Part shown: piece by piece, positions 25,254 through 33,648 of the stretch
Layout: each line of letters starts with the position of its first letter
Numbering within the stretch: the stretch's first letter is position 1
Source of the DNA: CAVQBJ01 sp963710725
Lineage (GTDB): Bacteria; Actinomycetota; Thermoleophilia; Solirubrobacterales; Solirubrobacteraceae
Assembly: GCA_963710725.1 (NCBI GenBank)
Contig: CAVQBJ010000001.1
Span: 806,001-870,000, forward strand
Direction: 5' to 3'
Length of the DNA: 64,000 nt
The notes under the pieces: generated by a model
The model's database searches: none
Seen by the model: only the letters and a program-made list of their open reading frames with translations
What the model was told of the DNA's origin: nothing
Position numbers and translations under genes: made by a program

Positions 25254-26431
25254 GCAACCTCGAGCTGAGCAGCGTCGCCGAGCGCGCCGGCGTCTCGCCG
25301 GCCACCGTTCGTCGCTGGGTGCGCGAGGGTCTCGTCCCGCCGTACGAGGGCTCCTGGACCCCTGCGGCGGCCACCCAGGTCCGGATCATCGCGCGCCTGC
25401 GCGCCCGCGGGCACTCGCTCGCCGACATCCGCGCCGCGAGCGATGGCGGGCAGCTCGCGTTCGGCTATGTCGAGGAGGTCCTCCCGTCGGCCGCGGGCGA
25501 CCACACGCTCCAGGAGGCCGCACGGATCACGGGGCTCGAGCCGGCGCTCATCGAGCGGATCTACACGACGATGGGGTTTCCGTCGCTGTACGCCGACCGC
25601 ATCTCCGACGCCGACCTACAGATGCTCGGCCACGCGGCCGCAGTCCTCGCCGCCGGCCTGCCGCTCGTCGCGTTCCTGCAGCTGGCGCGCGTGTACGGGC
25701 AGGCGCTCGCGCAGATCGCGGATGCCGAGGTGCGCCTGTTCCACATCTACGTGCACGAGCCGCTGATGCGAGAGGGGGTGCCGAGTCTCGAGGTGGCCGA
25801 GGAGATGGAGAACCTCACCCGAGAGCTGCTCCCGCTCGCCCTGCCCCTCATGAGTCATGTGCACGCGCGCTTCCTCGCCCACTTCGTCGAGCAGGACATC
25901 GTCGGCCACATGGAGAACGACCTCGCCGACGACACGCTCGACCTCGGGCGGCTGCGTGTGGCGATCGCCTTCGCCGACCTCGCCGGTTACACGCGGCTCA
26001 CCGAGGAGCGCGGCGACGAGCAGGCCGTGAGCACCGTGGAGCGCTTCATCGAGGCCGTCGAGCACACCCTTCCCGACGACGCGCGCGTCGTCAAGTCGCT
26101 CGGCGACGAGGTGATGGTCGTCGGCGCCGACGCCTCCGCGCTCACCGAATGGGCGGTCGGCTTCAAGTCCGTGCTCGAGGCCGACATCCCCGCGCCGCGC
26201 ATCGGCGTCCACTACGGGGAGACGCTCTACCGCGATGGCGACTACTACGGTCGTGAGGTCAACCAGGCCGCACGGGTCGTCGCGCGCGCCGCCGGCGGTG
26301 AGGTGATCGTCACCCGCCCCGTCGTCGACGCGGCCAACGGCGCCCTCCAGTTCGAGCGCATCGGCGAGGTGCTCCTGAAGGGCTTCTTCGAGCCGACCGA
26401 GCTGTTCCTCGCCGCGGAGGCCGCCCGATGA
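25250..26431 (+). CDS. MerR-type DNA-binding domain fused to class III adenylate cyclase
   Basis: A 393-residue protein. Residues 1-70 are a MerR-like winged helix (VAERAGVSPATVRRWVREGLV...). Residues 75-220 are a helical sensor or linker. Residues 225-390 are a class III nucleotide cyclase with metal Asp in AFADLAGYTRL, the Lys/Asp pair in VKSLGDEVMVV and the Asn/Arg pair in GREVNQAARVV, so it looks active. A second-messenger enzyme that binds DNA is unusual but this fusion occurs in actinobacteria. The GTG start overlaps the leader ORF (GTGA); tilS overlaps its end (ATGA). Confidence 0.85.
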   Translation: MSNLELSSVAERAGVSPATVRRWVREGLVPPYEGSWTPAAATQVRIIARLRARGHSLADIRAASDGGQLAFGYVEEVLPSAAGDHTLQEAARITGLEPALIERIYTTMGFPSLYADRISDADLQMLGHAAAVLAAGLPLVAFLQLARVYGQALAQIADAEVRLFHIYVHEPLMREGVPSLEVAEEMENLTRELLPLALPLMSHVHARFLAHFVEQDIVGHMENDLADDTLDLGRLRVAIAFADLAGYTRLTEERGDEQAVSTVERFIEAVEHTLPDDARVVKSLGDEVMVVGADASALTEWAVGFKSVLEADIPAPRIGVHYGETLYRDGDYYGREVNQAARVVARAAGGEVIVTRPVVDAANGALQFERIGEVLLKGFFEPTELFLAAEAAR

Positions 26432-27807
26432 GCGAGCGCGACACCGCCCCTGAGGAGCCGCAAGCCGCGATCGACGCCGTGCTCGAGGCCGCGCGCGCCG
26501 CCGGCCTGGCCGACGAGCCGCGGGTCGCGGTCGTGATGGTCTCGGGGGGGCGCGACTCGGTCTGCCTGCTCGACGTGGCCGTCGCGCTGCGCGGTGCCGC
26601 CGGCGTCCGCGCGCTGCACGTCAACTACGGGCTGCGCCCGGCGGCCGGGGCGGCCGAGTCGCTCGTCGCCGCGCTCTGCGATGCGCTCGGCGTGGAGCTG
26701 CTCGTACGCCGTGCCGTACGGGAAGACGACGCCGGGAACCTGCAGGCCTGGGCGCGCGACGCGCGCTACGGGGCGGCCACCGAGCTGGCGCTCGACTGCG
26801 ACGGCATCGTCGCCACCGGCCACACGGCGACCGATCAGGTCGAGACGGTGCTGTACCGCCTCGCCGCCTCGCCGGGCCGGCGCGCCCTGCTCGGCATGCG
26901 CGGTCGTCAGGGCCTGCTGTTCCGCCCCCTGCTCGGGGTCAGCCGTGAGCAGACCGGCGCCTACTGCCGCGCGCGCAGCCTCGCCTACGACGACGACGAC
27001 AGTAACGAGGGCGACCGCTTCGCGCGCGGGCGCGTGCGTCACGGACTCGTCGCCGCGCTACGCGACGTGCACCCCGCCGCCGAGCGCAACGTTCTGCGCA
27101 CGGCGGCGCTGCTCCGCGACGAGGCGGTCGTCCTCGACGAGCTCGTCGATGAGACCCTCGCGGGAAGGCGCGCGCTCGAGCTCTCGCGCCTCGCGGCGCT
27201 CCCCGCGGGCCTCGCGCGGCTCGTCGTCATCCGGCTCGCCGAGGACGCCTCGGGCCGCCTCGTGCCCGCGGCCGGACGCCGACTCGACGAGTTGCTCGTC
27301 CTCGGCCGGGCCGGCGGCAGCGCGGCCCTCGATCTCGGCGACGGCGTCCGGGCGATCGTCGAGTACGGCGTGCTGCGCATGACCGCCGGGGACGAGCAGC
27401 CGACGCCCGCCGCCGTACGGCTCCCCGTGCCCGGGCGGGTGCGCTTCGGCGGCTGGGAGCTGCGCTGCGAGGTGGGGCCGGCGGCCGCTGCGGCGGCCGC
27501 CGGTGGGGCGCCCCCTGCCGAGGTCACCGCCGTGTTCGACGCCGACATTGCCTCGGGCCCGCTGCTCGTGAGGGCGTGGCGGCGGGGGGATCGCATGGAG
27601 CCGATCGGGCTCGGCGGTTCACGGACGCTCGCCGACCTGTTCATCGACCGCCGCCTGCCGCGCGCGCGGCGCGGGACGATCCCCGTCGTCGAGGCCGCCG
27701 GCCGGATCGCCTGGGTGCCGGGGATCGCCACCGACGAGCACTTCCGTGTCGGTGCCGCGACCTGCCGGCTGTTGCGTGTGCGCGCCGACCCGGGCGACGC
27801 TCACTAG
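26428..27807 (+). CDS. tilS: tRNA(Ile)-lysidine synthetase
   Basis: A 459-residue enzyme that converts C34 of the CAU-anticodon tRNA-Ile to lysidine using ATP and lysine. The PP-loop SGGRDS is at residues 39-44, followed by HVNYGLRP and ATGHTATDQVET, all hallmarks of TilS. The C-terminal domain carries VRAWRRGDRMEPIGLGGSRTLADLFIDRRLPRARR, the tRNA-acceptor-binding part. ATGA overlap with the cyclase gene. The TilS-Hpt-FtsH order matches the conserved bacterial cluster. Its stop TAG is also the first half of the TAGAAT box that precedes hpt. Confidence 0.93.
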   Translation: MSERDTAPEEPQAAIDAVLEAARAAGLADEPRVAVVMVSGGRDSVCLLDVAVALRGAAGVRALHVNYGLRPAAGAAESLVAALCDALGVELLVRRAVREDDAGNLQAWARDARYGAATELALDCDGIVATGHTATDQVETVLYRLAASPGRRALLGMRGRQGLLFRPLLGVSREQTGAYCRARSLAYDDDDSNEGDRFARGRVRHGLVAALRDVHPAAERNVLRTAALLRDEAVVLDELVDETLAGRRALELSRLAALPAGLARLVVIRLAEDASGRLVPAAGRRLDELLVLGRAGGSAALDLGDGVRAIVEYGVLRMTAGDEQPTPAAVRLPVPGRVRFGGWELRCEVGPAAAAAAAGGAPPAEVTAVFDADIASGPLLVRAWRRGDRMEPIGLGGSRTLADLFIDRRLPRARRGTIPVVEAAGRIAWVPGIATDEHFRVGAATCRLLRVRADPGDAH

Positions 27808-27810
27808 AAT
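27805..27810 (+). promoter_or_regulatory. -10 box before hpt
   Basis: TAGAAT overlaps the tilS stop codon. It would give hpt a separate mRNA with a leader of about 70 nt. No -35 is evident. Confidence 0.4.
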
Positions 27811-27886
27811 CCGCGCCTGCCGCGCCTGGCGAGCTCACGGCGCGGGATCGCCGCGCCGACGCCGCCACCGCCGCCGACCTCCCCAC

Positions 27887-28429
27887 GTGTCCGAACAGAG
27901 CGACCCCGCCATCGGCGAAGTGCTCGTCAGCGCCGACGCGCTCCAGGAGCGGGTGCGCGCGCTCGGCGGCGACATCTCGCGCGACTACGCCGGCCAGCCG
28001 CTGCTGCTCGTCGGGGTGCTCAAGGGCGCCGTCTTCTTCCTGTCCGACCTCATGCGCTGGATCACCATCCCGGTCGAGATCGACTTCATGGCCGTCGCCT
28101 CCTACGGCTCGGCGACCGACTCATCGGGGGTCGTGCGGATCCTCAAGGACCTCGATGTGGCGATCGAGGGCCGCGACGTCCTCATCGTCGAGGACATCGT
28201 CGATTCCGGGCTCACGTTGCAATATCTATTGCGCAATCTCGGCTCGCGCAACCCGAACTCGCTCGAGGTGTGCGCCCTGCTCACCAAGCCCGAGCGTCGC
28301 AAGGTCGATCTGCCGACGCGCTACATCGGCTTTGAGATCCCGAACAAGTTCGCCATCGGCTACGGCCTCGATCACGCCGAGCGCTACCGCAACCTGCCAT
28401 ACGTCGCGGCGCTGGCCGGCAGGCCTTAG
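27887..28429 (+). CDS. hpt: hypoxanthine phosphoribosyltransferase
   Basis: A 180-residue purine-salvage enzyme joining hypoxanthine or guanine to PRPP. The 13-residue PRPP motif is VLIVEDIVDSGLT (about residues 100-112); LLVGVLKGAVFFLSDLMR and the late FAIGYGLDHAERYRNLPY fit the family. The GTG start is chosen because it gives the usual length; no SD is evident. It is set between tilS and ftsH as in many bacteria. Confidence 0.93.
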   Translation: MSEQSDPAIGEVLVSADALQERVRALGGDISRDYAGQPLLLVGVLKGAVFFLSDLMRWITIPVEIDFMAVASYGSATDSSGVVRILKDLDVAIEGRDVLIVEDIVDSGLTLQYLLRNLGSRNPNSLEVCALLTKPERRKVDLPTRYIGFEIPNKFAIGYGLDHAERYRNLPYVAALAGRP

Positions 28430-28502
28430 GGTGCCCGGTGCGTCCTGGGGCGTTGAGCGCTCGTGGTACGCTAGGCGCCTGGCCGTAGCCCCGTTTGCCG
28501 CC

Positions 28503-28517
28503 GACGCCGGAGGCGTC
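28503..28517 (+). promoter_or_regulatory. hairpin holding the ftsH SD
   Basis: GACGCC-GGA-GGCGTC is a perfect 6-bp stem-loop whose loop and 3' arm contain the GGAGG (28509-28513) that is the likely ftsH SD, 12 nt before the ATG. It could damp translation and melt with heat, which would suit a heat-shock protease; this is inference. Confidence 0.35.
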
Positions 28518-28525
28518 GCCCTTTC

Positions 28526-30502
28526 ATGAGCCGCTTCTTCAAGAGTGCCTTCTTCCCGATCCTGATCGTGGTCGTGCTGGCGTTCTTCGCTCAGCGGCTG
28601 ATCGCGCCGAGCTCGCCGACCGGCCCTGTGCACAACTACGGCACGCTCATCTCGAAGGAGTTGCCGAGCGGCGAGGTCAAGTCGGTCGACATCAAGACGA
28701 AGGGCAACGAGGTCGACGTCACGCTCAACGACGGCACGAAGTACTCGACCGGATACGTCGATAACGCGATCCCGGCGCTGCAGAGCGAGCTGCAGCAGTA
28801 CAAGGTGCCGTTCAACGTGGAGGCCGACAAGACGAGCACGCTGCTCTCGCTGCTCACCTACATCCTCCCGTTCCTCATCTTCATCGGGTTCTGGATCTTC
28901 ATCATGAACCAGGTCCAGGGCGGCGGCTCGAAGGTCATGTCCTTCGGCAAGTCGCGGGCCAAGCGCCTGTCCGCGGACTCCCCCAAGATCACCTTCCGTG
29001 ACGTCGCGGGGGTCGACGAAGCCGTTGAGGAACTCCACGAGATCAAGGAGTTCCTCGAGAACCCCAAGAAGTTCCAGGCGCTCGGGGCGCGCATCCCGAC
29101 CGGCGTGCTGCTGTACGGCCCACCGGGCACCGGCAAGACGCTGCTCGCCCGCGCGGTGGCCGGCGAGGCCGGAGTCCCCTTCTTCTCGATCTCCGGATCG
29201 GACTTCGTGGAGATGTTCGTCGGAGTCGGCGCCTCGCGCGTGCGCGACCTGTTCGAGCAGGCCAAGCAGAACTCGCCCTGCATCATCTTCATGGACGAGA
29301 TCGACGCCGTCGGGCGCCATCGCGGCGCCGGCCTCGGCGGCGGCCACGACGAGCGCGAGCAGACGCTCAACCAGCTGCTGGTCGAGATGGACGGCTTCGA
29401 GGCGAAGGACAACATCATCATGATCGCGGCCACGAACCGGCCGGACATCCTCGACCCCGCGCTGCTGCGGCCCGGACGCTTCGACCGTCAGATCGCCGTC
29501 GACCGCCCCGACCGCAAGGGCCGCGCCAAGATCCTCGAGGTCCACACCCGCGGCAAGCCGCTGGCCAAGATCATCGACATCGACGCGCTCGCCGGCCAGA
29601 CCCCCGGCTTCACCGGCGCCGACCTCTCCAACCTCATCAACGAGGCCGCTCTGCTCGCCGCCCGCCAGGGCAAGCGCGAGATCGGCCAGGATGAGCTCGA
29701 GGAGGGGATCATGCGCGTGATCGCCGGCCCCGAGAAGAAGACGCGCGTGATGAGCGAGAAGGAGCGGCTCATCACCGCCTATCACGAGATGGGCCACGCG
29801 ATCGTCGGGCACTTCCTCGAGCACTCCGACCCGGTGCACAAGGTCTCGGTCATCTCGCGTGGTCAGGCGCTCGGGTACACGATCTCGATGCCGCAGGAGG
29901 ACCGCTTCCTCACCACGCGGGCCGAGCTGAACGACACCATGGCGATGACCCTCGGCGGTCGCGCCGCGGAGGAGATCGTCTTCGGGGAGATCACCACCGG
30001 CGCCTCTAACGATCTCGAGAAGGTCACCGCGACGGCCAAGCAGATGGTCATGCGCTTCGGCATGAGCGACCGGCTCGGGCCCCGGGTGTTCGGGCACGAC
30101 CACGGTCAGCCGTTCCTCGGCCGCGAGTTCTCCACCGAGCCCGACTACTCCGACGAGATCGCCCGCGAGATCGACGACGAGGTGCGGCGCATCATCGAGT
30201 CGGCGCACAAGCGCGCCACCGATCTGCTCAGCGAGCACCGCGAGGACCTCACCAAGATCTCCGAGATCCTCGTCAAGCGCGAGACGATCGAGAAGGAGGA
30301 GTTCATCGCCCTCCTCGACGGCAAGACCGAGGCCGAGGTGTTCGGCGTCGACGAGCCGACGACGCCCGAGCTTCCTCCGGCCGCCCCGAGCCCCGCCGAG
30401 CGCGCCGGGCGCGAGGCGCCGCGTCCGCTCCCGCGCCCCGGCCTGGCCGGTGGGACCGCGGAGTTCCGCGGCACCGATGGCGATCTGCCCGAACTGACCT
30501 GA
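28526..30502 (+). CDS. ftsH: ATP-dependent membrane zinc protease FtsH
   Basis: A 658-residue protease of the cytoplasmic membrane that degrades misfolded membrane and some cytosolic proteins. Two membrane segments (about 5-22 and 110-130) flank a small extracytoplasmic domain. The AAA domain has Walker A GPPGTGKT (about 198-205), Walker B FMDEIDA and the second region of homology with RPGRFDR. The zinc site HEMGH is at about residues 419-423. The C-terminal Pro-rich tail is normal for actinobacteria. It follows hpt, as in the conserved tilS-hpt-ftsH cluster. Confidence 0.96.
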   Translation: MSRFFKSAFFPILIVVVLAFFAQRLIAPSSPTGPVHNYGTLISKELPSGEVKSVDIKTKGNEVDVTLNDGTKYSTGYVDNAIPALQSELQQYKVPFNVEADKTSTLLSLLTYILPFLIFIGFWIFIMNQVQGGGSKVMSFGKSRAKRLSADSPKITFRDVAGVDEAVEELHEIKEFLENPKKFQALGARIPTGVLLYGPPGTGKTLLARAVAGEAGVPFFSISGSDFVEMFVGVGASRVRDLFEQAKQNSPCIIFMDEIDAVGRHRGAGLGGGHDEREQTLNQLLVEMDGFEAKDNIIMIAATNRPDILDPALLRPGRFDRQIAVDRPDRKGRAKILEVHTRGKPLAKIIDIDALAGQTPGFTGADLSNLINEAALLAARQGKREIGQDELEEGIMRVIAGPEKKTRVMSEKERLITAYHEMGHAIVGHFLEHSDPVHKVSVISRGQALGYTISMPQEDRFLTTRAELNDTMAMTLGGRAAEEIVFGEITTGASNDLEKVTATAKQMVMRFGMSDRLGPRVFGHDHGQPFLGREFSTEPDYSDEIAREIDDEVRRIIESAHKRATDLLSEHREDLTKISEILVKRETIEKEEFIALLDGKTEAEVFGVDEPTTPELPPAAPSPAERAGREAPRPLPRPGLAGGTAEFRGTDGDLPELT

Positions 30503-30576
30503 CCCGGTCCGCGAGGCGTACGCTTCGGCCTGCGGGCGCGGCTCGTGCTCGCGTTCCCGAGGCCTGGGAGGTTGTC

Positions 30577-30852
30577 ATGACCGTGAGGTTGCATCGCTGC
30601 ACCGCGACGTTCGTCAGGGGTCCGCACCCGTGCTGGCAGGTGCAGAAGGCGCTCGACGAGGCGGGCATCGAGTTCGAGGTCGTCAAGCACCCTTCGTTCC
30701 CGCGCGGCAAGCGCACCGAGGTGATCGCCCTCACGGGCCAGAAGCTGCTCCCGGTGATCGAGATCGAGGATGGCACCGCGGTGCGCAAGCAGTCCTCCGA
30801 GCTCGTGGCGGAGATCCGCGACGGCCGTCTGTTCGCCTCACAGTCGGCGTAG
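30577..30852 (+). CDS. single GST-N/glutaredoxin-like domain protein
   Basis: A 91-residue thioredoxin-fold domain: start RLHRCTATFVRGPHPCWQVQKALDEAGIEFEVVKHP with a lone Cys at the N-terminus of helix 1 (PCW), cis-Pro in KLLPVIEIEDG and the GST-type SSELVAEI end. It lacks the GST C-terminal helical domain. A GGGAGG SD lies 7 nt before the ATG; a TACGCT box is at 30519-30524. A redox or thiol-transfer role is inferred. The gene at 32870 has a similar N-terminal domain in a full-length protein. Confidence 0.65.
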   Translation: MTVRLHRCTATFVRGPHPCWQVQKALDEAGIEFEVVKHPSFPRGKRTEVIALTGQKLLPVIEIEDGTAVRKQSSELVAEIRDGRLFASQSA

Positions 30853-31050
30853 CGCGTCGCCGCCGCTCGGCGGTCGGGGCGGGCGTCGGTGGACGGGACG
30901 GGAGTGGGACCGGCGCGGGGCGAGTGCGTGGGCGCCTGCGGCCGGCCGCCCCCACGAGCCCAAAACGCCGGCCCGAGCGCACGAGACCCTGACCGCTGCG
31001 CCCCGTGGGTCGCGCCGCGCGTCCGCGAGCGTGCGCCATGATGCAGTCCC

Positions 31051-31920
31051 ATGACGAACCCGAGCACGTTCGCACTGATGGGGATCATCAACGCGACCCC
31101 CGACTCGTTCTCCGACGGCGGCCTGTATCTCGATCCGGGCGCCGCGGTGGCCCACGGGCTGGCCCTCGCCCGCGAGGGGGCGGCGATCGTCGACGTCGGC
31201 GGCGAGTCGACGCGACCGGGGGCCGAGGCGGTGTCGGCCGCGGAGGAGCGCGAGCGCGTCCTCGCCGTCATCGAGGGGCTCGCCGCCGCGGGCGTCGGCG
31301 CGGAGCTCTCGATCGACACCTCGAAGGCGACCGTGGCCGAGGCGGCGCTCGCCGCCGGCGCCGGACTGGTGAACGACGTGACGGCGTTGCGCGGTGACCC
31401 GGCGCTCGCCGGACTGGTCGCCGATCGTGGCGCGCGCTGCTGCCTCATGCACATGCTCGGTGCGCCCCGCACGATGCAGCACGCGCCGCACTACGAGGAC
31501 GTCGTCGACGACGTGCGCGCGTTTCTCGAGGAGCGTCTGTCGTTCGCGGTCGGCGAGGGGATCGCCGAGGAGCGCATCCTGCTCGATCCCGGGATCGGCT
31601 TCGGCAAGACGCTCGAGCACAACCTCGAGCTGCTCAGCCGCCTCGGCGAGCTGTCGGCGCTTGGCCGTCCGCTGGTGATCGGCACCTCGCGCAAAGCCTT
31701 CCTCGGCCGCCTCGCCGCGCGCGGGCCCGGCGAGGCCCCGCCCGCGCCGCGCGAGCGCCTGGCGGGCACGATCGCCACGTGCGTGATGGCGCTCGAGCGA
31801 GGGGCGACCGTCTTCCGCGTGCACGACGTCGCCCCGGTTCGCGATGCGCTCGTCGTGGCGGCTGCTACGTTGACCGGGCCATGGATCGTGAGGAGCAGGG
31901 CGACGAGCCCGACGACGTGA
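31051..31920 (+). CDS. folP: dihydropteroate synthase
   Basis: A 289-residue folate enzyme that joins p-aminobenzoate to hydroxymethyl-dihydropterin pyrophosphate. GIINATPDSFSDGG (about residues 11-24), DVGGESTRPGA, SIDTSK and GIGFGKT are all diagnostic. ATG at 31051 follows CATGAT by 8 nt (leaderless candidate). It heads folP-folB-folK, which overlap each other. About 200 nt upstream of it (30853-31050) hold no gene I can support. Confidence 0.94.
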   Translation: MTNPSTFALMGIINATPDSFSDGGLYLDPGAAVAHGLALAREGAAIVDVGGESTRPGAEAVSAAEERERVLAVIEGLAAAGVGAELSIDTSKATVAEAALAAGAGLVNDVTALRGDPALAGLVADRGARCCLMHMLGAPRTMQHAPHYEDVVDDVRAFLEERLSFAVGEGIAEERILLDPGIGFGKTLEHNLELLSRLGELSALGRPLVIGTSRKAFLGRLAARGPGEAPPAPRERLAGTIATCVMALERGATVFRVHDVAPVRDALVVAAATLTGPWIVRSRATSPTT

Positions 31921-32348
31921 GCGGCGAGGAGCCGGTCGACGACTCCGGGTACGACGACGGCGACGAGGACGGCGCGCCCGAGACGGTCGTCACGATCGAG
32001 ATCAGCGGCCTGTCGCTGTACACGCATCACGGCGTCACGGCGGCCGAGCGCGAGATCGGTCAGCGCCTGATGCTCGACCTGCGGCTCGACGTCGGAGAGT
32101 CCGATGCGACCGTGACCGACCGGGTCCAGGACACCGTCGACTATGCGGAGGTCTGCCAGCTCGTGGCCCTGGTCGCCCAGCAGCGCTCCTACCACACGCT
32201 CGAACGCCTGTGCAGCGCGATCGCCGATCGGCTGCTCGACGACTTCGAGCTCGAGGCGGTCTGGGTCAAGGCGGCGAAGCCCGAGCCGCCGATCCCGCTT
32301 CCGGTCGAGGAGGTCTCGGTCGAGGTGTGGCGCGAGGCGACCGACTGA
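31881..32348 (+). CDS. folB: dihydroneopterin aldolase
   Basis: A folate-pathway aldolase splitting dihydroneopterin. The enzyme proper (about 120 residues) begins at IEISGLSLYTHHGVTAAEREIGQ and includes DTVDYAEVCQLV, ERLCSAIADRLL and VWVKAAKPEPP, all typical. In front is an acidic extension of some 35 residues. ATG at 31881 overlaps folP by 40 nt; a GTG at 31917 overlaps the folP stop as GTGA and is an equally good or better start (coupled). Confidence 0.9.
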   Translation: MDREEQGDEPDDVSGEEPVDDSGYDDGDEDGAPETVVTIEISGLSLYTHHGVTAAEREIGQRLMLDLRLDVGESDATVTDRVQDTVDYAEVCQLVALVAQQRSYHTLERLCSAIADRLLDDFELEAVWVKAAKPEPPIPLPVEEVSVEVWREATD

Positions 32349-32857
32349 GGCCCGGGCTGCGCACCGGGTATCTCGGTCTCGGTAGCAACGTCGGCGACCG
32401 ACGCTCCTCCCTACAGCGGGCGGTCCACGCGCTCGCGCACCACGGCGTGACGGTCCTCGCGAGCTCGTCGGTGTACGACACCGATCCGGTCGGGGAGGTC
32501 CTCGACCAGTCGCCCTTCCTGAACGCCTGTCTGCGCGTGCAGACCGAGCTCGACGCGCTCGCGCTGCTCGATGCGGCGAAGGCGGTCGAGCGCGATCTCG
32601 GTCGCGCCCCTGGCGGCCTGCGCCACGGGCCGCGTGCGATCGACGTCGACGTGCTCCTGCTCGGCGACGAGACGCTCGAGCACGAGCGCCTGACGCTCCC
32701 TCACGAGCAGCTGCTGACGCGCCGCTTCGTCCTCATCCCGGCGCTCGAGCTCGCCCCCGAGCTCACCGCGCCGGATGGCGGCCGGCTGGCCGACGCGCTC
32801 GCGGCGCTGCCGCTCGATGAGGGCGTGCGCTGGGCCGGGCCCCCGCTCGAGTTCTGA
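32327..32857 (+). CDS. folK: hydroxymethyl-dihydropterin pyrophosphokinase
   Basis: A 176-residue kinase that activates the pterin for FolP. YLGLGSNVGDR, VYDTDPVG, QSPFLNACLRVQT, GPRAIDVDVLLLGD and LPHEQLLTRRFVLIPALELAP are family signatures. There is no ATG near the N-terminus; GTG at 32327 (22-nt overlap with folB) is the nearest standard start, and CTG at 32345 overlapping the folB stop is an alternative. Confidence 0.92.
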   Translation: MARGDRLRPGLRTGYLGLGSNVGDRRSSLQRAVHALAHHGVTVLASSSVYDTDPVGEVLDQSPFLNACLRVQTELDALALLDAAKAVERDLGRAPGGLRHGPRAIDVDVLLLGDETLEHERLTLPHEQLLTRRFVLIPALELAPELTAPDGGRLADALAALPLDEGVRWAGPPLEF

Positions 32858-32869
32858 CGCCGCGGCGGA

Positions 32870-33625
32870 TCAGACGTCGACCGGCTCGGCCCGCCAATCG
32901 GCCGGCATCGTCCCGAGCGGGATCTCGCCGGCGAGCGGCGGGAAGTAGCGGCGCAGCTCGTCGCAGCGATGCTCGGCGATGATCGGGCGCACGTCGGCGA
33001 AGCTCGCCAGCAGGCGCAGCGAGGAGCCGACCTGCAGGTCGGCGGCGTTGGGCTCCTCGCCGCCGAGCAGCCCGGCCTCGATCCACCCGTCGATGCGCGC
33101 CAGCTGCGCCGGCAGTTCGCGGACGTCGTTGCGCACGCGCTGCTCGTCGGCGCCGGCCAGGCGGGCCATCAGGCGCGCGGCGAGCGGGGCGCTCGGGCGC
33201 ACCAGCGCCGCGGGCACGAGCAGGCGCGCGCCTTCGGCGTAGCTCTCCATCGCGGCCGGGCAGCGCATGAGCAGCACGTCGCTGATGCGGCGCGCCGCCG
33301 ACTGCAGCTCCTCGTCGCCCCACTGCTCGATGGCGAGCAGCTCGGCGCGTCGCGCCGGATCGGCGGGCAGCAGCGGCGGCTCGGGTACGAGGCGATCGAG
33401 CTGGCGCATGATCTCGCGCGAGCCGGAGATTCGCTCGCGGCCGATCGGTCCGTCGTGCACGATGAGGCCGGGGACCGTGCGGGCGCCGTACACCAGCTGC
33501 CCGACCGCCGCGGAGACGATCGGCGGCAGGTCGATGCGGGTGTAGGTGATGCCCTTGCGCTCGAGCGCCGCCTCGACCGCCGCGCACGGATGCGAACCGG
33601 GGATCACGTACAAGGTCGCCTTCAT
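32870..33625 (-). CDS. glutathione S-transferase-like protein
   Basis: A 251-residue protein with a thioredoxin-fold N-terminal domain (LYVIPGSHPCAAVEAALERKGITYTRIDLP, cis-Pro in TVPGLIVHDG) and an all-helical C-terminal domain, the full GST plan. The Cys in SHPC is at the active-site helix. Actinobacteria usually lack glutathione, so the thiol substrate is uncertain. The ATG is 8 nt after TATGCT (33639-33634 minus), which overlaps the coaX -10 box. Convergent with folK. Confidence 0.72.
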   Translation of the reverse strand: MKATLYVIPGSHPCAAVEAALERKGITYTRIDLPPIVSAAVGQLVYGARTVPGLIVHDGPIGRERISGSREIMRQLDRLVPEPPLLPADPARRAELLAIEQWGDEELQSAARRISDVLLMRCPAAMESYAEGARLLVPAALVRPSAPLAARLMARLAGADEQRVRNDVRELPAQLARIDGWIEAGLLGGEEPNAADLQVGSSLRLLASFADVRPIIAEHRCDELRRYFPPLAGEIPLGTMPADWRAEPVDV

Positions 33626-33633
33626 CGGTTGCG

Positions 33634-33641
33634 AGCATAAT
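33634..33641. promoter_or_regulatory. overlapping divergent -10 boxes (GST-like / coaX)
   Basis: Minus-strand TATGCT (33639-33634) is 8 nt before the GST-like ATG at 33625. Plus-strand CATAAT (33636-33641) is 7 nt before the coaX GTG at 33649. Only 23 nt separate the two start codons, leaving room for one open complex at a time. Confidence 0.55.
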
Positions 33642-33648
33642 GCCGCGC

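Noticed and set aside
28226..30238. 670-codon frame antisense to ftsH
   Set aside because: Same shadow effect; low-complexity composition and no motifs.
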